From an uncultured Peptococcaceae bacterium (GTDB lineage Bacteria; Bacillota; Desulfitobacteriia; Desulfitobacteriales; Syntrophobotulaceae), in contig CALBJS010000220.1 in the NCBI GenBank assembly GCA_937892995.1, positions 1-7,627 on the forward strand: a DNA stretch of 7,627 bases, in the 5' to 3' direction. This document shows positions 1 to 6,536 of the stretch, one piece after another. The position numbers and the translations under genes were made by a program. Below the pieces are notes generated by a model. The model did not search any database, was not told the origin of the DNA, and worked only from the letters and a program-made list of their open reading frames with translations. Within the stretch, counting starts at the first letter, position 1. Every line of letters begins with the position of its first letter.

Positions 1-47
1 CCCACAGGTAAAGAATGTCAAATAATAAGTTTCAGCGGTTATTAAGA

Positions 48-455
48 TTATATTCTCCGGCTATCCAGATACCCCTGGAGGATGAAAACCGCTGCCATTT
101 TATCTATAATCTTTTTTCTCTTGGCACGGGAGAGATCTGCTTCTAGCAAAGCCCTTGTTGCTCCGACCGTGCTTAAACGTTCATCCCATAGTCTGATCGG
201 TAAGGAAAATCTGTTCTGAAGGTCGTTAGCAAATTTTTCTGTAAGTCTGGCCCTTTCTCCCAGTGTACCATTCATGTTTCTGGGATAGCCTAGGACAATC
301 TCTTCAACTTCATAGTCTGCGATTAGACGATTTAGTTCCTCCTTTTCCATTTTGGACCTTTTAATTACCAGTAAAGCCTGGGCAGTAATAGCCAAGGGAT
401 CACTCATAGCAACTCCGATAGTTTTTTCACCTAGATCTAGGCCCATTATCCTCAA
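48..455 (-). CDS. ruvX: RuvX/YqgF-family nuclease (putative pre-16S rRNA nuclease)
   Basis: This is a 135-residue protein of the RuvX/YqgF RNase H-fold family, which acts in 16S rRNA 5'-end maturation and was first annotated as a Holliday junction resolvase. The family hallmarks are visible: LDLGEKTIGVAMSD at residues 6-19 with Asp7, the GYPRNMNGT segment in the middle, WDERLST, and near the C-terminus DKMAAVFILQGYLDS, whose Asp fits the second acidic site. Length matches the usual 135-145 residues. The frame stays open upstream to 575, but that would overlap the preceding reductase gene and add about 40 non-conserved residues. I chose the TTG at 455-453 because GGGAGGTG lies 5 nt upstream and family homology begins there. 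It is the last gene of the apparent alaS-ireB-reductase-ruvX run, 31 nt behind the reductase stop. The ireB/ruvX neighbourhood is typical of Firmicutes. Confidence 0.95.
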   Translation of the reverse strand: MRIMGLDLGEKTIGVAMSDPLAITAQALLVIKRSKMEKEELNRLIADYEVEEIVLGYPRNMNGTLGERARLTEKFANDLQNRFSLPIRLWDERLSTVGATRALLEADLSRAKRKKIIDKMAAVFILQGYLDSRRI

Positions 456-460
456 TATTC

Positions 461-468
461 CACCTCCC
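461..468 (-). promoter_or_regulatory. Ribosome binding site fixing the TTG start of ruvX
   Basis: On the minus strand this reads GGGAGGTG, 5 nt before the TTG at 455. No comparable site precedes the ATG at 446-444, which would cut the family's N-terminal strand short, or the in-frame codons further upstream inside the reductase gene. Confidence 0.8.
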
Positions 469-486
469 GAAAACATTATGCATAAA

Positions 487-1431
487 TTATACGATCTTAA
501 GACAAAAGTGGGGACAACTCCTACCACAATAGCCGCAAAGAATACAGCCCTCGCCATGGAGACAAGCATGTCCATCCTTTAAATATAAGGCCTTTTGGGG
601 ACAGGTTCGGACACAGTTCCCACATCCTTGGCACCAATCAGCAATGTACAGTTTTCGTTCCCTATGAATAATTGAATTGCGAAGTTCTTCAGTAACCTCC
701 TTCCCTGAGATCAAGGCGAGATTAAAGTCTACTTCCTGAATAGAAGACATACCTAAGGCCATAGCCTGAACACCCGGGATGCTTCGGATAAACTTAAGAG
801 CCCTTTCAGGATGCCTAGCCAGATGCCCTCCTCCAAATACCTTCATCGCATACATACCTATCCCTAGTTCAGAAGCGAATCCGATAGCCTCTAGCATCCC
901 TTTAAGACTACCATCTATTATTCCCAATCCTTGATAGTTGATTAAAGGATGAATAATGTCCAGCCCAGGCTGGAGGGCTCCAGCCTTTACACCCTGGATA
1001 GCATGGGTTGAAATGCCAATATACTTCACCAACCCTTTAGCTTTGGCTTCCAGCAAAGCATTCCAAGCTTGAGCATGTCCTTTCAGGGTGAGATGACTTT
1101 CCTGTTCATGTAATAAAAAGATATCAATGATCTCACGGTCTAATTGTTTTCTAGCTTTCTCCAAACTGTTAAATAATTCTTCACTGGTTACAGAATAGGA
1201 TTTAGTGACCACCTTTAATTCGGGATGATCCTTAAGAACAGGATTTAACTGATTGTAATTCTCATATATTTCTGCGGTATCCACCCAGTCTATCCCTTTA
1301 GTCACTGCGTATCGTAAGATTTCTTGACCCTGTTTCTCTGACACTCGACCTTGGAGAGGGGAAATTGCCAAACTTCCAAAACAAATTTCCGATACATCCG
1401 GTCCTTTTAAACCCAGCCTTACCCTCTGCAA
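487..1431 (-). CDS. Aldo/keto reductase with C-terminal 2[4Fe-4S] ferredoxin domain
   Basis: This encodes an aldo/keto reductase of about 314 residues with a fused dicluster ferredoxin tail; it is probably cytosolic and its substrate is unknown. Residues 1-245 look like the AKR barrel, and the usual catalytic tetrad can be placed as Asp51 and Tyr56 (VDTAEIY), Lys77 (VTKSY) and His108 (FLLHEQE). LGMSSIQEV near residue 226 resembles the cofactor-binding end of the family. The tail has two clean cluster motifs: Cys267, 270, 273, 277-Pro and Cys296, 299, 302, 306-Pro. It could therefore pass electrons between ferredoxin-type carriers and NAD(P)H or a carbonyl substrate (inference). The start is uncertain: TTG 1431 fits where homology begins (QRVRLG), ATG 1446 lacks a ribosome site, and TTG 1488 has GAGGG 6 nt upstream but adds a low-complexity leader. 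It lies between ireB (about 140 nt upstream) and ruvX (31 nt downstream). Confidence 0.9.
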   Translation of the reverse strand: MQRVRLGLKGPDVSEICFGSLAISPLQGRVSEKQGQEILRYAVTKGIDWVDTAEIYENYNQLNPVLKDHPELKVVTKSYSVTSEELFNSLEKARKQLDREIIDIFLLHEQESHLTLKGHAQAWNALLEAKAKGLVKYIGISTHAIQGVKAGALQPGLDIIHPLINYQGLGIIDGSLKGMLEAIGFASELGIGMYAMKVFGGGHLARHPERALKFIRSIPGVQAMALGMSSIQEVDFNLALISGKEVTEELRNSIIHRERKLYIADWCQGCGNCVRTCPQKALYLKDGHACLHGEGCILCGYCGRSCPHFCLKIV

Positions 1432-1494
1432 AATTCCTGCCCCCATAACAAATATAATTGAAAAATAATTATTTTTTTCATTAGACAAACTATA

Positions 1495-1512
1495 CCCTCA
1501 CTGAAGTGAGGG
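1495..1512. repeat. Perfect inverted repeat between ireB and the reductase gene
   Basis: The minus strand reads CCCTCACTTCAGTGAGGG, two 8-bp arms around 2 nt. As RNA it would be a 7-bp stem with a UUCA loop. What follows (TATAGTTTG) is too poor in U for a convincing terminator. The right arm contains the GAGGG that would serve the upstream TTG start at 1488, so it could hide that ribosome site or be a DNA operator. Both roles are inference. Confidence 0.6.
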
Positions 1513-1573
1513 CACGTTAAAATAAGTGTGCTAAGTAGGTTCTGCACATGAATTATTTCTTTAGAATAGCGAA

Positions 1574-1825
1574 TCAAAGTTCTTTTAGGTAATGACCCAC
1601 TAACTCTTCCAATAATTCATACCTTTCTAATTTACGTATCTTAGTCCTAGCCTGATTATGACTGGTAATATACACAGGATCGCCGGACATGAGATATCCC
1701 ACTAACTGGTTAATGGGATCATATCCTTTTTCCTGTAGTGCAGCATAAACCTGTTGCAATATCTCCCGTGCTGAATTTTCACTCGCGAGGGATTTAAACA
1801 TCATAGTTTCTTCCATTTTACTCAA
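1574..1825 (-). CDS. ireB: IreB family regulatory protein (UPF0297/DUF965, YrzL-like)
   Basis: This is an 83-residue, highly conserved small protein of the UPF0297 family. In Enterococcus faecalis, IreB is a negative regulator of cephalosporin resistance and a substrate of the PASTA-type Ser/Thr kinase IreK. The recognisable core is EKGYDPINQLVGYLMSGDP followed by YITSHNQAR, then KIRKLERYELLEELV. A Thr at residue 7 in the variable N-terminus sits where phosphorylation is reported in the enterococcal protein, while position 4 is Met here. No membrane segment is present. The start is a TTG at 1825-1823: an AAAGGAGGT site lies 8 nt upstream, whereas the ATG at 1816 would be 17 nt from it. The gene follows alaS by 91 nt with no terminator or convincing promoter between them, so it is probably read from the alaS promoter. 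The alaS-ireB pair is standard in Firmicutes. Confidence 0.95.
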   Translation of the reverse strand: MSKMEETMMFKSLASENSAREILQQVYAALQEKGYDPINQLVGYLMSGDPVYITSHNQARTKIRKLERYELLEELVGHYLKEL

Positions 1826-1833
1826 GGTTTATA

Positions 1834-1838
1834 CCTCC
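1834..1838 (-). promoter_or_regulatory. Ribosome binding site fixing the TTG start of ireB
   Basis: GGAGG within AAAGGAGGT on the minus strand, 8 nt before the TTG at 1825. This spacing favours TTG over the in-frame ATG three codons downstream. Confidence 0.85.
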
Positions 1839-1916
1839 TTTCTTTATACCAGTTTATTAAATTACTATTCTATGCCCAAACAAAAATTACCTTTTATCCT
1901 TGGAAAATTAAATATA

Positions 1917-4550
1917 TTATTTACTTCTCATAGCCAAAAATTTGCTTATTATTCTTGGAGCTTTATCTAGTGCTTCTCCTAGCTTGGATGGATCTTTTCC
2001 GCCGGCTTGAGCCATATCAGAACGCCCACCTCCCCCTCCACCGGTTAAGGCCACAACTTCTTTAATAATCTTTCCAGCATGTAGTCCTCTTAAACCTGTG
2101 GGGTGGATAGCTGTAACTAGATTGACTTTCCCCTCAGCAACTGCTCCAAGGACAAGAACTCCTTCTGTCAGTTTATCTCTAAGCATGTCCGCCGTCTGCC
2201 TAAGGGTTTCCATGTCCGAGGCCTGAACTTGGGCAACCAGTACCTTCACTCCTTGGACATCTTGAATTTTATCCAAGATGCTGTCCGCTTCATACTTTGA
2301 TAATTTGGCAGTAAGTTGTTGGACTTCTCTTTCCAGATCCTTGATCTGAATGGTTAGAGAATGGATTTTTTTTACCGTTTCTTGAGGCTGGACTTTAAGG
2401 AGAGAATTAATCCCGTCAAGTTGGTTCTCAAGATCCCTCAGATAGGTGAGAGCCCCTTCCCCCGCAACTGCTTCGATCCTTCTCAACCCGGCACCGATAC
2501 CGGTTTCAGTAATTATCTTAATTAACCCGATTCTCCCAGTACTCTCGACATGGGTACCTCCACAGAGTTCCAGACTATAATCGCCCATTTCAACTACCCG
2601 TACAGTATCACCGTACTTCTCTCCAAACAAGGCTATCGCCCCTTTGGTTCGGGCTTGGTTCCTGCTCATTTCTTCTGTTTTTACCTGATAGTTAGCCCTG
2701 ATCTGGTTATTCATTTCGTTTTCGACAGCTAAAATCTCTTCCTTAGTCAAAGGCGAGAAGTGAGAGAAGTCAAATCTTAAACGGTCTCTGCTAACAAGAG
2801 AACCGGCCTGTTGAACATGTTCACCTAACACCTTACGCAAAGCACTATGCAGAAGATGAGTAGAACTATGGTTAACGGCCACAGCCTTTCTGTCCTGTGG
2901 GTTTACTAAAGCTTGAGCCTTATCCCCTTTATTAAAGACCCCGTTCTTAATCAAAATTCGATGACTGACCGCCCCATTGGGTAATTTTCGTAATTCGATA
3001 ATCTCCGCAAGAGCTTTATCGGTCGTTAGAATTCCTTCATCTGAAACTTGACCTCCGCTTTCTACATAAAAGGGGGTTTTATCCAAGAAACAAAGGATTT
3101 CCTCACCCTCACCAGCACTTTCTACTTCTCCGTCATCGTTGAAGAGAGCTTGGATAATACAGTCTGTAGTCAAGGCCCGATATCCAAGAAATTCCGTAGA
3201 TCCCAATACCTTAGCTTTCTCTAATAAAGCTGTGTTCTCTATTGCTACTTTCATCTGTCGGGATTGTTCTTTGGCCAGGCGTCGATGTTCCTCAGAAGCC
3301 CTTTTAAAGGATTCCATATCTATAGAGATACCCTCTTCAACTAGCATCTCTCCGGTTAGTTCTATCGGAAATCCGTAAGTTTCATAAAGGTGGAAAGCAT
3401 CTTCGCCACTAAATTCTTTGTGGCCAGTTTCTTGAAGCGATTTTACTTTTTCTTGTAATATTAAGATTCCTTGTTCGAGGGTAGCCTGGAAATTCTTTTC
3501 TTCCAAACGAAGATGATTTAAAATGAAATTTTCGTTCTCTTTTAGTTCCGTGTACCAATCAGCATAGTAATCCTTAATAACCTGGAAAACTTGCTCTAGA
3601 AACGGTTGGTCTATACCTAAAAGGCGAGCATAACGAACAGCCCTACGGAGAATTCGCCTAAGGACATAACCCCGTCCCTCACTACTGGGACGAATCCCGT
3701 CAGCTAGCATGAAAGATATCGCTCTGGTATGATCAGCAACGACTTTGAGAGCTAAATCGGTTTTTGGGTCTTTTTTATACTCTACCCCAGCAATTTCCGC
3801 TGTCTTATTAATAATAGGTAAGAAAAGGTCAGTATCAAAATTGGAATCTACTCCTTGAAGAACCGAGGCAATCCTTTCCAGTCCCATCCCCGTATCGATA
3901 TTTTGCTTAGGAAGTGGGGTCAATATCCCGGCTTCATCCCTATTATATTGCATGAAAACAAGATTCCAGATTTCCAAAAAACGATCACAGTCACAACCTA
4001 GAGCACAATCTTCTTTGCCACATCCCCGGGTATCTCCAAGGTCTACATATATTTCTGGACCACAAGGGCCTATCGGACCTGCCGCCCAGAAATTACTCTC
4101 ATCATCCACTATTCTATCGGGAAGAACACCCGCTTCTTTTATCCAAATGGTTCTAGCTTCTTCGTCTTCAGGATGAATAGTCACCCAAAGTTTTTCAATT
4201 GGGAGCTTAAGCACTTCAGTAACAAATTCCCAAGCATAGCTGATCGCTTCTTTTTTAAAATAATCACCAAAAGAAAAATTTCCAAGCATTTCGAAAAAGG
4301 TATGATGTCTGGCTGTTTTTCCCACGACTTCTAGATCAGGAGTACGAACACATTTTTGAGAGGTTGTAGCCCTAGGGAACGGTGGTTCAACCTGTCGCAT
4401 AAAATAAGGTTTAAATGGGACCATCCCTGCCACTGTCAGTAACAAAGTAGGATCATCCTTAGGAATAAGTGAAGAACTAGGCTGAATTGTATGATCTTTC
4501 TGTTCAAAATATTTCAAGAACATTTCTCTTAATTGTTTTCCGGTATACAT
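1917..4550 (-). CDS. alaS: Alanyl-tRNA synthetase
   Basis: This is full-length, 877-residue cytosolic AlaS, which joins alanine to tRNA-Ala and removes mischarged Ser/Gly. The class II catalytic core covers roughly residues 1-240, with motif 2 around RHHTFFEMLGNFSFGDY (81-97) and motif 3 around GRGYVLRRILRRA (292-304). A Cys-rich insert with Cys177, 182, 186 and 188 precedes RFLEIWN and is common in this family. The tRNA-recognition region follows. The editing domain carries the zinc site HSSTH (His561, His565) and CGGTH (Cys663, His667). A coiled segment near 720-755 leads to the C-terminal DHHA1-type domain with the glycine run and RSDMAQAGGKD (838-853). The ATG at 4550 has GGAGG 6 nt upstream. 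No frameshift or missing catalytic residue is seen. It is the first gene after the promoter at 4627-4656, with ireB downstream. Confidence 0.99.
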   Translation of the reverse strand: MYTGKQLREMFLKYFEQKDHTIQPSSSLIPKDDPTLLLTVAGMVPFKPYFMRQVEPPFPRATTSQKCVRTPDLEVVGKTARHHTFFEMLGNFSFGDYFKKEAISYAWEFVTEVLKLPIEKLWVTIHPEDEEARTIWIKEAGVLPDRIVDDESNFWAAGPIGPCGPEIYVDLGDTRGCGKEDCALGCDCDRFLEIWNLVFMQYNRDEAGILTPLPKQNIDTGMGLERIASVLQGVDSNFDTDLFLPIINKTAEIAGVEYKKDPKTDLALKVVADHTRAISFMLADGIRPSSEGRGYVLRRILRRAVRYARLLGIDQPFLEQVFQVIKDYYADWYTELKENENFILNHLRLEEKNFQATLEQGILILQEKVKSLQETGHKEFSGEDAFHLYETYGFPIELTGEMLVEEGISIDMESFKRASEEHRRLAKEQSRQMKVAIENTALLEKAKVLGSTEFLGYRALTTDCIIQALFNDDGEVESAGEGEEILCFLDKTPFYVESGGQVSDEGILTTDKALAEIIELRKLPNGAVSHRILIKNGVFNKGDKAQALVNPQDRKAVAVNHSSTHLLHSALRKVLGEHVQQAGSLVSRDRLRFDFSHFSPLTKEEILAVENEMNNQIRANYQVKTEEMSRNQARTKGAIALFGEKYGDTVRVVEMGDYSLELCGGTHVESTGRIGLIKIITETGIGAGLRRIEAVAGEGALTYLRDLENQLDGINSLLKVQPQETVKKIHSLTIQIKDLEREVQQLTAKLSKYEADSILDKIQDVQGVKVLVAQVQASDMETLRQTADMLRDKLTEGVLVLGAVAEGKVNLVTAIHPTGLRGLHAGKIIKEVVALTGGGGGGRSDMAQAGGKDPSKLGEALDKAPRIISKFLAMRSK

Positions 4551-4572
4551 CTTCTTCCTCCTTATATGGAAG

Positions 4573-4585
4573 GCTCAATTTGAGC
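4573..4585. repeat. Short palindrome in the alaS leader
   Basis: GCTCAA-T-TTGAGC, perfect 6-bp arms around one base, lies between the putative transcription start near 4620 and the alaS ribosome site. The RNA stem would be weak (about 4 bp with a 5-nt loop), so a DNA-binding site is more plausible than a riboswitch, if it works at all. Confidence 0.4.
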
Positions 4586-4626
4586 TTATTAATACTATAG
4601 GCAATACCTGCTAAGACACTCAATTA

Positions 4627-4656
4627 AGTATAGCTAATACAGAAGTTTTCTGTCAA
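4627..4656 (-). promoter_or_regulatory. Sigma-A-type promoter of alaS
   Basis: On the minus strand there is a perfect -35 box TTGACA (4656-4651), an 18-bp spacer and TATACT (4632-4627, one mismatch from the -10 consensus). The transcription start should be near 4620, giving an alaS leader of about 70 nt. The -35 box begins only 6 bp beyond the stop codon of the AI-2E-family gene. This is the best promoter in the window and probably serves alaS, ireB, the reductase and ruvX. Confidence 0.75.
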
Positions 4657-4662
4657 CAGGAC

Positions 4663-5712
4663 TCATTCCTTAGTAGATTTAAAAAATTTGGGGGAAACGA
4701 GATAATAGTAGATATCTCGGAATATAATCCTGACTACAGCAGCCAGGGGTATAGCGACTAGCATCCCTAATAGACCACCCAATTCTCCACCAGCAAGGAG
4801 GGCAAAAACCACCCAAAGGGGATGTAGTCCAACTTTATTGCTCATCAGCCGAGGATTGATGATATTGCCATCTATCTGTTGGACAATAAAAATAATCAAC
4901 ACAACTTTTATGGCCATTAAAGGACTTTTACTTAGTGCCAAGAGAACAGATGGGATACTACCGAGAACAGGACCAAAATAAGGTATCAGATTAGTGATCC
5001 CACAGATCACTCCGATAATAAGGGAATATTCCATTCCAATAAGTTTAACCCCTACTCCTATTAAAAAACCCACAATAAAAGCATCAATAATATTTCCTTG
5101 GATATAGCGTTGAATGATATAGTCTATCTCCTGAAGAAATCGATACCATTCCCCCCTCATCTTTCCAGGGGCAAGTTTTATTACCCCATTAGTAATCTTC
5201 TTCCAATCTATTAAAAAATAGATTGCCAGAATCGGTGACAAGATCATTAATCCTAATGAAGCAAGTAATCCCGGCAGATTCTTAATGATATTCTCTAGCC
5301 AACTGATTAACAAAGCTTGTCCTTCCATAAGTTCTTCATCTAATAACTCACTAACCTCATTTGGTAACCCTGCTTGAGAGTAGTAGTCTTTGGCGTTTTG
5401 AACATAGTCATAAATAACTTGAAATCTTTCCGGTAAAACTATGGCCAGCTTTCCTAACTCTATGTAAAGTTTGGGTAGCAAGAAGAAAAGAATTAGTGCT
5501 AGCAAGACTGTAATCCAGATGAAAATTACCGCCACAGCGCCTCTACGTAATAATCCCTTTTTCTCTAACCACGTAACTACTGGACTCAATAAATAGGCCA
5601 TTACTGCACCAACTATAAAAGGGGAGACTATATTCTTCACCTTATAAAGAAAATAACAACTCAGGACAAGAAGAAAAGCAATGAAAACCCACCTAATAAT
5701 AGAACGTTTCAT
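4663..5712 (-). CDS. AI-2E family (UPF0118) multi-pass membrane protein
   Basis: This is a 349-residue integral membrane protein of the AI-2E transporter family (Pfam AI-2E_transport, formerly UPF0118); B. subtilis YrrI, which lies next to alaS, is the likely counterpart. Members have been linked to autoinducer-2 export or to Na+/H+ exchange, so the substrate cannot be set from sequence. Hydrophobic segments lie at about 8-25, 29-46, 58-80, 147-169, 208-225, 230-258, 267-280 and 299-331. A soluble, acidic loop spans about 85-140, as in the family. Conserved signatures are NLIPYFGPVLG (241-251) and QQIDGNIINPRLM (278-290), followed by GLHPLW. The start is ATG 5712, with GGAGG 8 nt upstream. 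The frame opens earlier at a TTG (5772), but there GGGAGG directly touches the codon and the added stretch contains an AT-rich palindrome. No terminator separates it from the alaS promoter. Confidence 0.93.
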   Translation of the reverse strand: MKRSIIRWVFIAFLLVLSCYFLYKVKNIVSPFIVGAVMAYLLSPVVTWLEKKGLLRRGAVAVIFIWITVLLALILFFLLPKLYIELGKLAIVLPERFQVIYDYVQNAKDYYSQAGLPNEVSELLDEELMEGQALLISWLENIIKNLPGLLASLGLMILSPILAIYFLIDWKKITNGVIKLAPGKMRGEWYRFLQEIDYIIQRYIQGNIIDAFIVGFLIGVGVKLIGMEYSLIIGVICGITNLIPYFGPVLGSIPSVLLALSKSPLMAIKVVLIIFIVQQIDGNIINPRLMSNKVGLHPLWVVFALLAGGELGGLLGMLVAIPLAAVVRIIFRDIYYYLVSPKFFKSTKE

Positions 5713-5720
5713 ATTTGAAC

Positions 5721-5725
5721 CCTCC
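5721..5725 (-). promoter_or_regulatory. Ribosome binding site fixing the start of the AI-2E-family gene
   Basis: GGAGG on the minus strand, 8 nt before ATG 5712. It decides against the 20-residue-longer reading from TTG 5772. Confidence 0.85.
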
Positions 5726-5747
5726 GCTATAAAATAAAAGGCTGGTT

Positions 5748-5766
5748 TTTTCAAAAGTTTTGAAAA
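5748..5766. repeat. Perfect AT-rich palindrome upstream of the AI-2E-family gene
   Basis: TTTTCAAAA-G-TTTTGAAAA, 9-bp arms around one base, lies 36 bp upstream of the ATG in a 99-bp gap between genes. It has the form of an operator half-site pair; the RNA hairpin would be all A-U except one G-C pair and weak. I cannot name a regulator that uses it. Confidence 0.5.
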
Positions 5767-5811
5767 TCCCAACCTCCCATTTTCTAACTAAAATATATTA
5801 GCCTAGCCCAG

Positions 5812-6009
5812 CTATTCGGCCATTGCCTGCATAACTTCTTGATCTTCCAGAAAAAAATCCTCCCAAGCTACTAAAGTTCCGTCTTCTTCCAAATCATAAA
5901 CAACAACCTTGTCAGTATGACTGTTGAACTCTACGCAACAATCCCAGCAATAGAATTGTTCTACACCCACTTTACCTATTTGTCGCCCCCCACAAACCGG
6001 GCAAATCAT
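5812..6009 (-). CDS. Small CxxC zinc-ribbon-like protein, function unknown
   Basis: This is a 65-residue acidic protein. Residues 3-25 carry CPVC (Cys3, Cys6), 14 residues, then CWDCC (Cys21, Cys24, Cys25), the spacing of a minimal zinc ribbon. The second half is acidic (DLEEDGT, EDFFLEDQE) and probably helical at its end. There is no signal peptide or membrane segment. The ATG at 6009 overlaps the TGA of the PRC-barrel gene in an ATGA arrangement, and AAAGGGGG lies 9 nt upstream, so translation is likely coupled. B. subtilis also has small genes between yrrD and yrrI, but I cannot assign an ortholog with certainty. The close link with the PRC protein suggests they act together (inference). 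No enzymatic motif is present; metal binding is predicted only from the cysteine spacing. Confidence 0.85.
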   Translation of the reverse strand: MICPVCGGRQIGKVGVEQFYCWDCCVEFNSHTDKVVVYDLEEDGTLVAWEDFFLEDQEVMQAMAE

Positions 6010-6470
6010 GGCATTGAACCCCCTTTAATCACAATAACATCTTGGCTTTCGGCAAGAATATTTTCCTCAAAAATAGCCTCCCTGCCATTAAGAAGATCAG
6101 CGAAAAGACCGTCTGATAGCTCATAACCCAAAACTATTTGCACCAAATTATCGACAAAGACATCACCTATAGTACCTCTTATTTCCCCATTTCCATTAAA
6201 AACCTTATTCCCAACCTTTTTTGACCAACACGTTCCCTGTACTTTCTTCTTATTATTTTTTACCATAGAAAGAGATTCTTTTCCGAAAGATGAAATGTCA
6301 TCCCGCGAAATCCTTTCCTGTTGGGGCTTTAAAAGCGATTCCCTCTCCATAATTATGCCGGTAACAATATTAAATTTTTCATCAAAAAGGATATCTTTAA
6401 CCCATCCTAGTCGCTCCTCAGAATTTGGGTCAATAACCGGAATTTTGATAAGATCTCGCATCCTCCGCAT
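6006..6470 (-). CDS. Two-domain PRC-barrel protein (YrrD-like)
   Basis: This is a 154-residue soluble protein with two PRC-barrel-like repeats. The first, about residues 6-65, begins LIKIPVIDPNSEERLGWVKDI; the second, about 83-150, holds a KVFNGNGEIRGTIGDVFVDN-type segment and ends DVIVIKGG. Each has the family pattern of a short strand, a polar turn with Gly, then a hydrophobic D-[IV] strand. PRC barrels bind RNA or protein partners (RimM, photosynthetic reaction centre H subunit, sporulation YlmC/YmxH types), so a scaffold or binding role is likelier than catalysis. The ATG at 6470 has GAGG 6 nt upstream; ATG 6461 abuts a GGAGG with no spacing and is less likely. It heads the run that includes the zinc-ribbon protein, whose start codon overlaps its stop. 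The position upstream of the AI-2E/alaS region resembles B. subtilis yrrD. Confidence 0.85.
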   Translation of the reverse strand: MRRMRDLIKIPVIDPNSEERLGWVKDILFDEKFNIVTGIIMERESLLKPQQERISRDDISSFGKESLSMVKNNKKKVQGTCWSKKVGNKVFNGNGEIRGTIGDVFVDNLVQIVLGYELSDGLFADLLNGREAIFEENILAESQDVIVIKGGSMP

Positions 6471-6536
6471 AAATTTCCTCGTTTAAATTTTTATTATTAT
6501 AGCTAATATTTTTTCCATATTTGATAATTATTATTC

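Noticed and set aside
16..21. TTGACA on the minus strand downstream of ruvX
   Set aside because: Its -10 partner would lie outside the window, so a promoter cannot be judged.
456..575. Long N-terminal extension of ruvX with a hydrophobic stretch resembling a membrane anchor
   Set aside because: It overlaps the end of the reductase gene in another frame, is not part of the RuvX family, and a strong ribosome site marks the TTG at 455.
1840..1860. Extended -10-like TGGTATAAA before ireB
   Set aside because: The start of transcription would fall within the GGAGG ribosome site and there is no -35 match, so read-through from alaS is more likely.
4013..4021. Cys-rich insert in AlaS as an unusual metal site
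   Set aside because: A Cys cluster before RFLEIWN is common in bacterial AlaS of this type, so it is not novel.
2550..4176. Plus-strand open frames of 60-80 codons inside alaS
   Set aside because: They lie opposite a fully conserved gene, lack ribosome sites and have no family resemblance; they are shadows.
5716..5763. Possible promoter TTGAAA, 17 bp, TATAGC before the AI-2E-family gene
   Set aside because: The -10 box would abut the ribosome site, so the transcript would start inside or after it and lose translation signals.
5713..5772. Twenty-residue longer start of the AI-2E-family protein
   Set aside because: The GGGAGG there touches the TTG with no spacing and the stretch contains the palindrome; the ATG at 5712 has an ideally spaced GGAGG.
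5752..5785. Nine-codon ORF (ATG to TGA) as a leader peptide before the AI-2E-family gene
   Set aside because: No ribosome site precedes it and there is no run of a single amino acid or attenuator structure.
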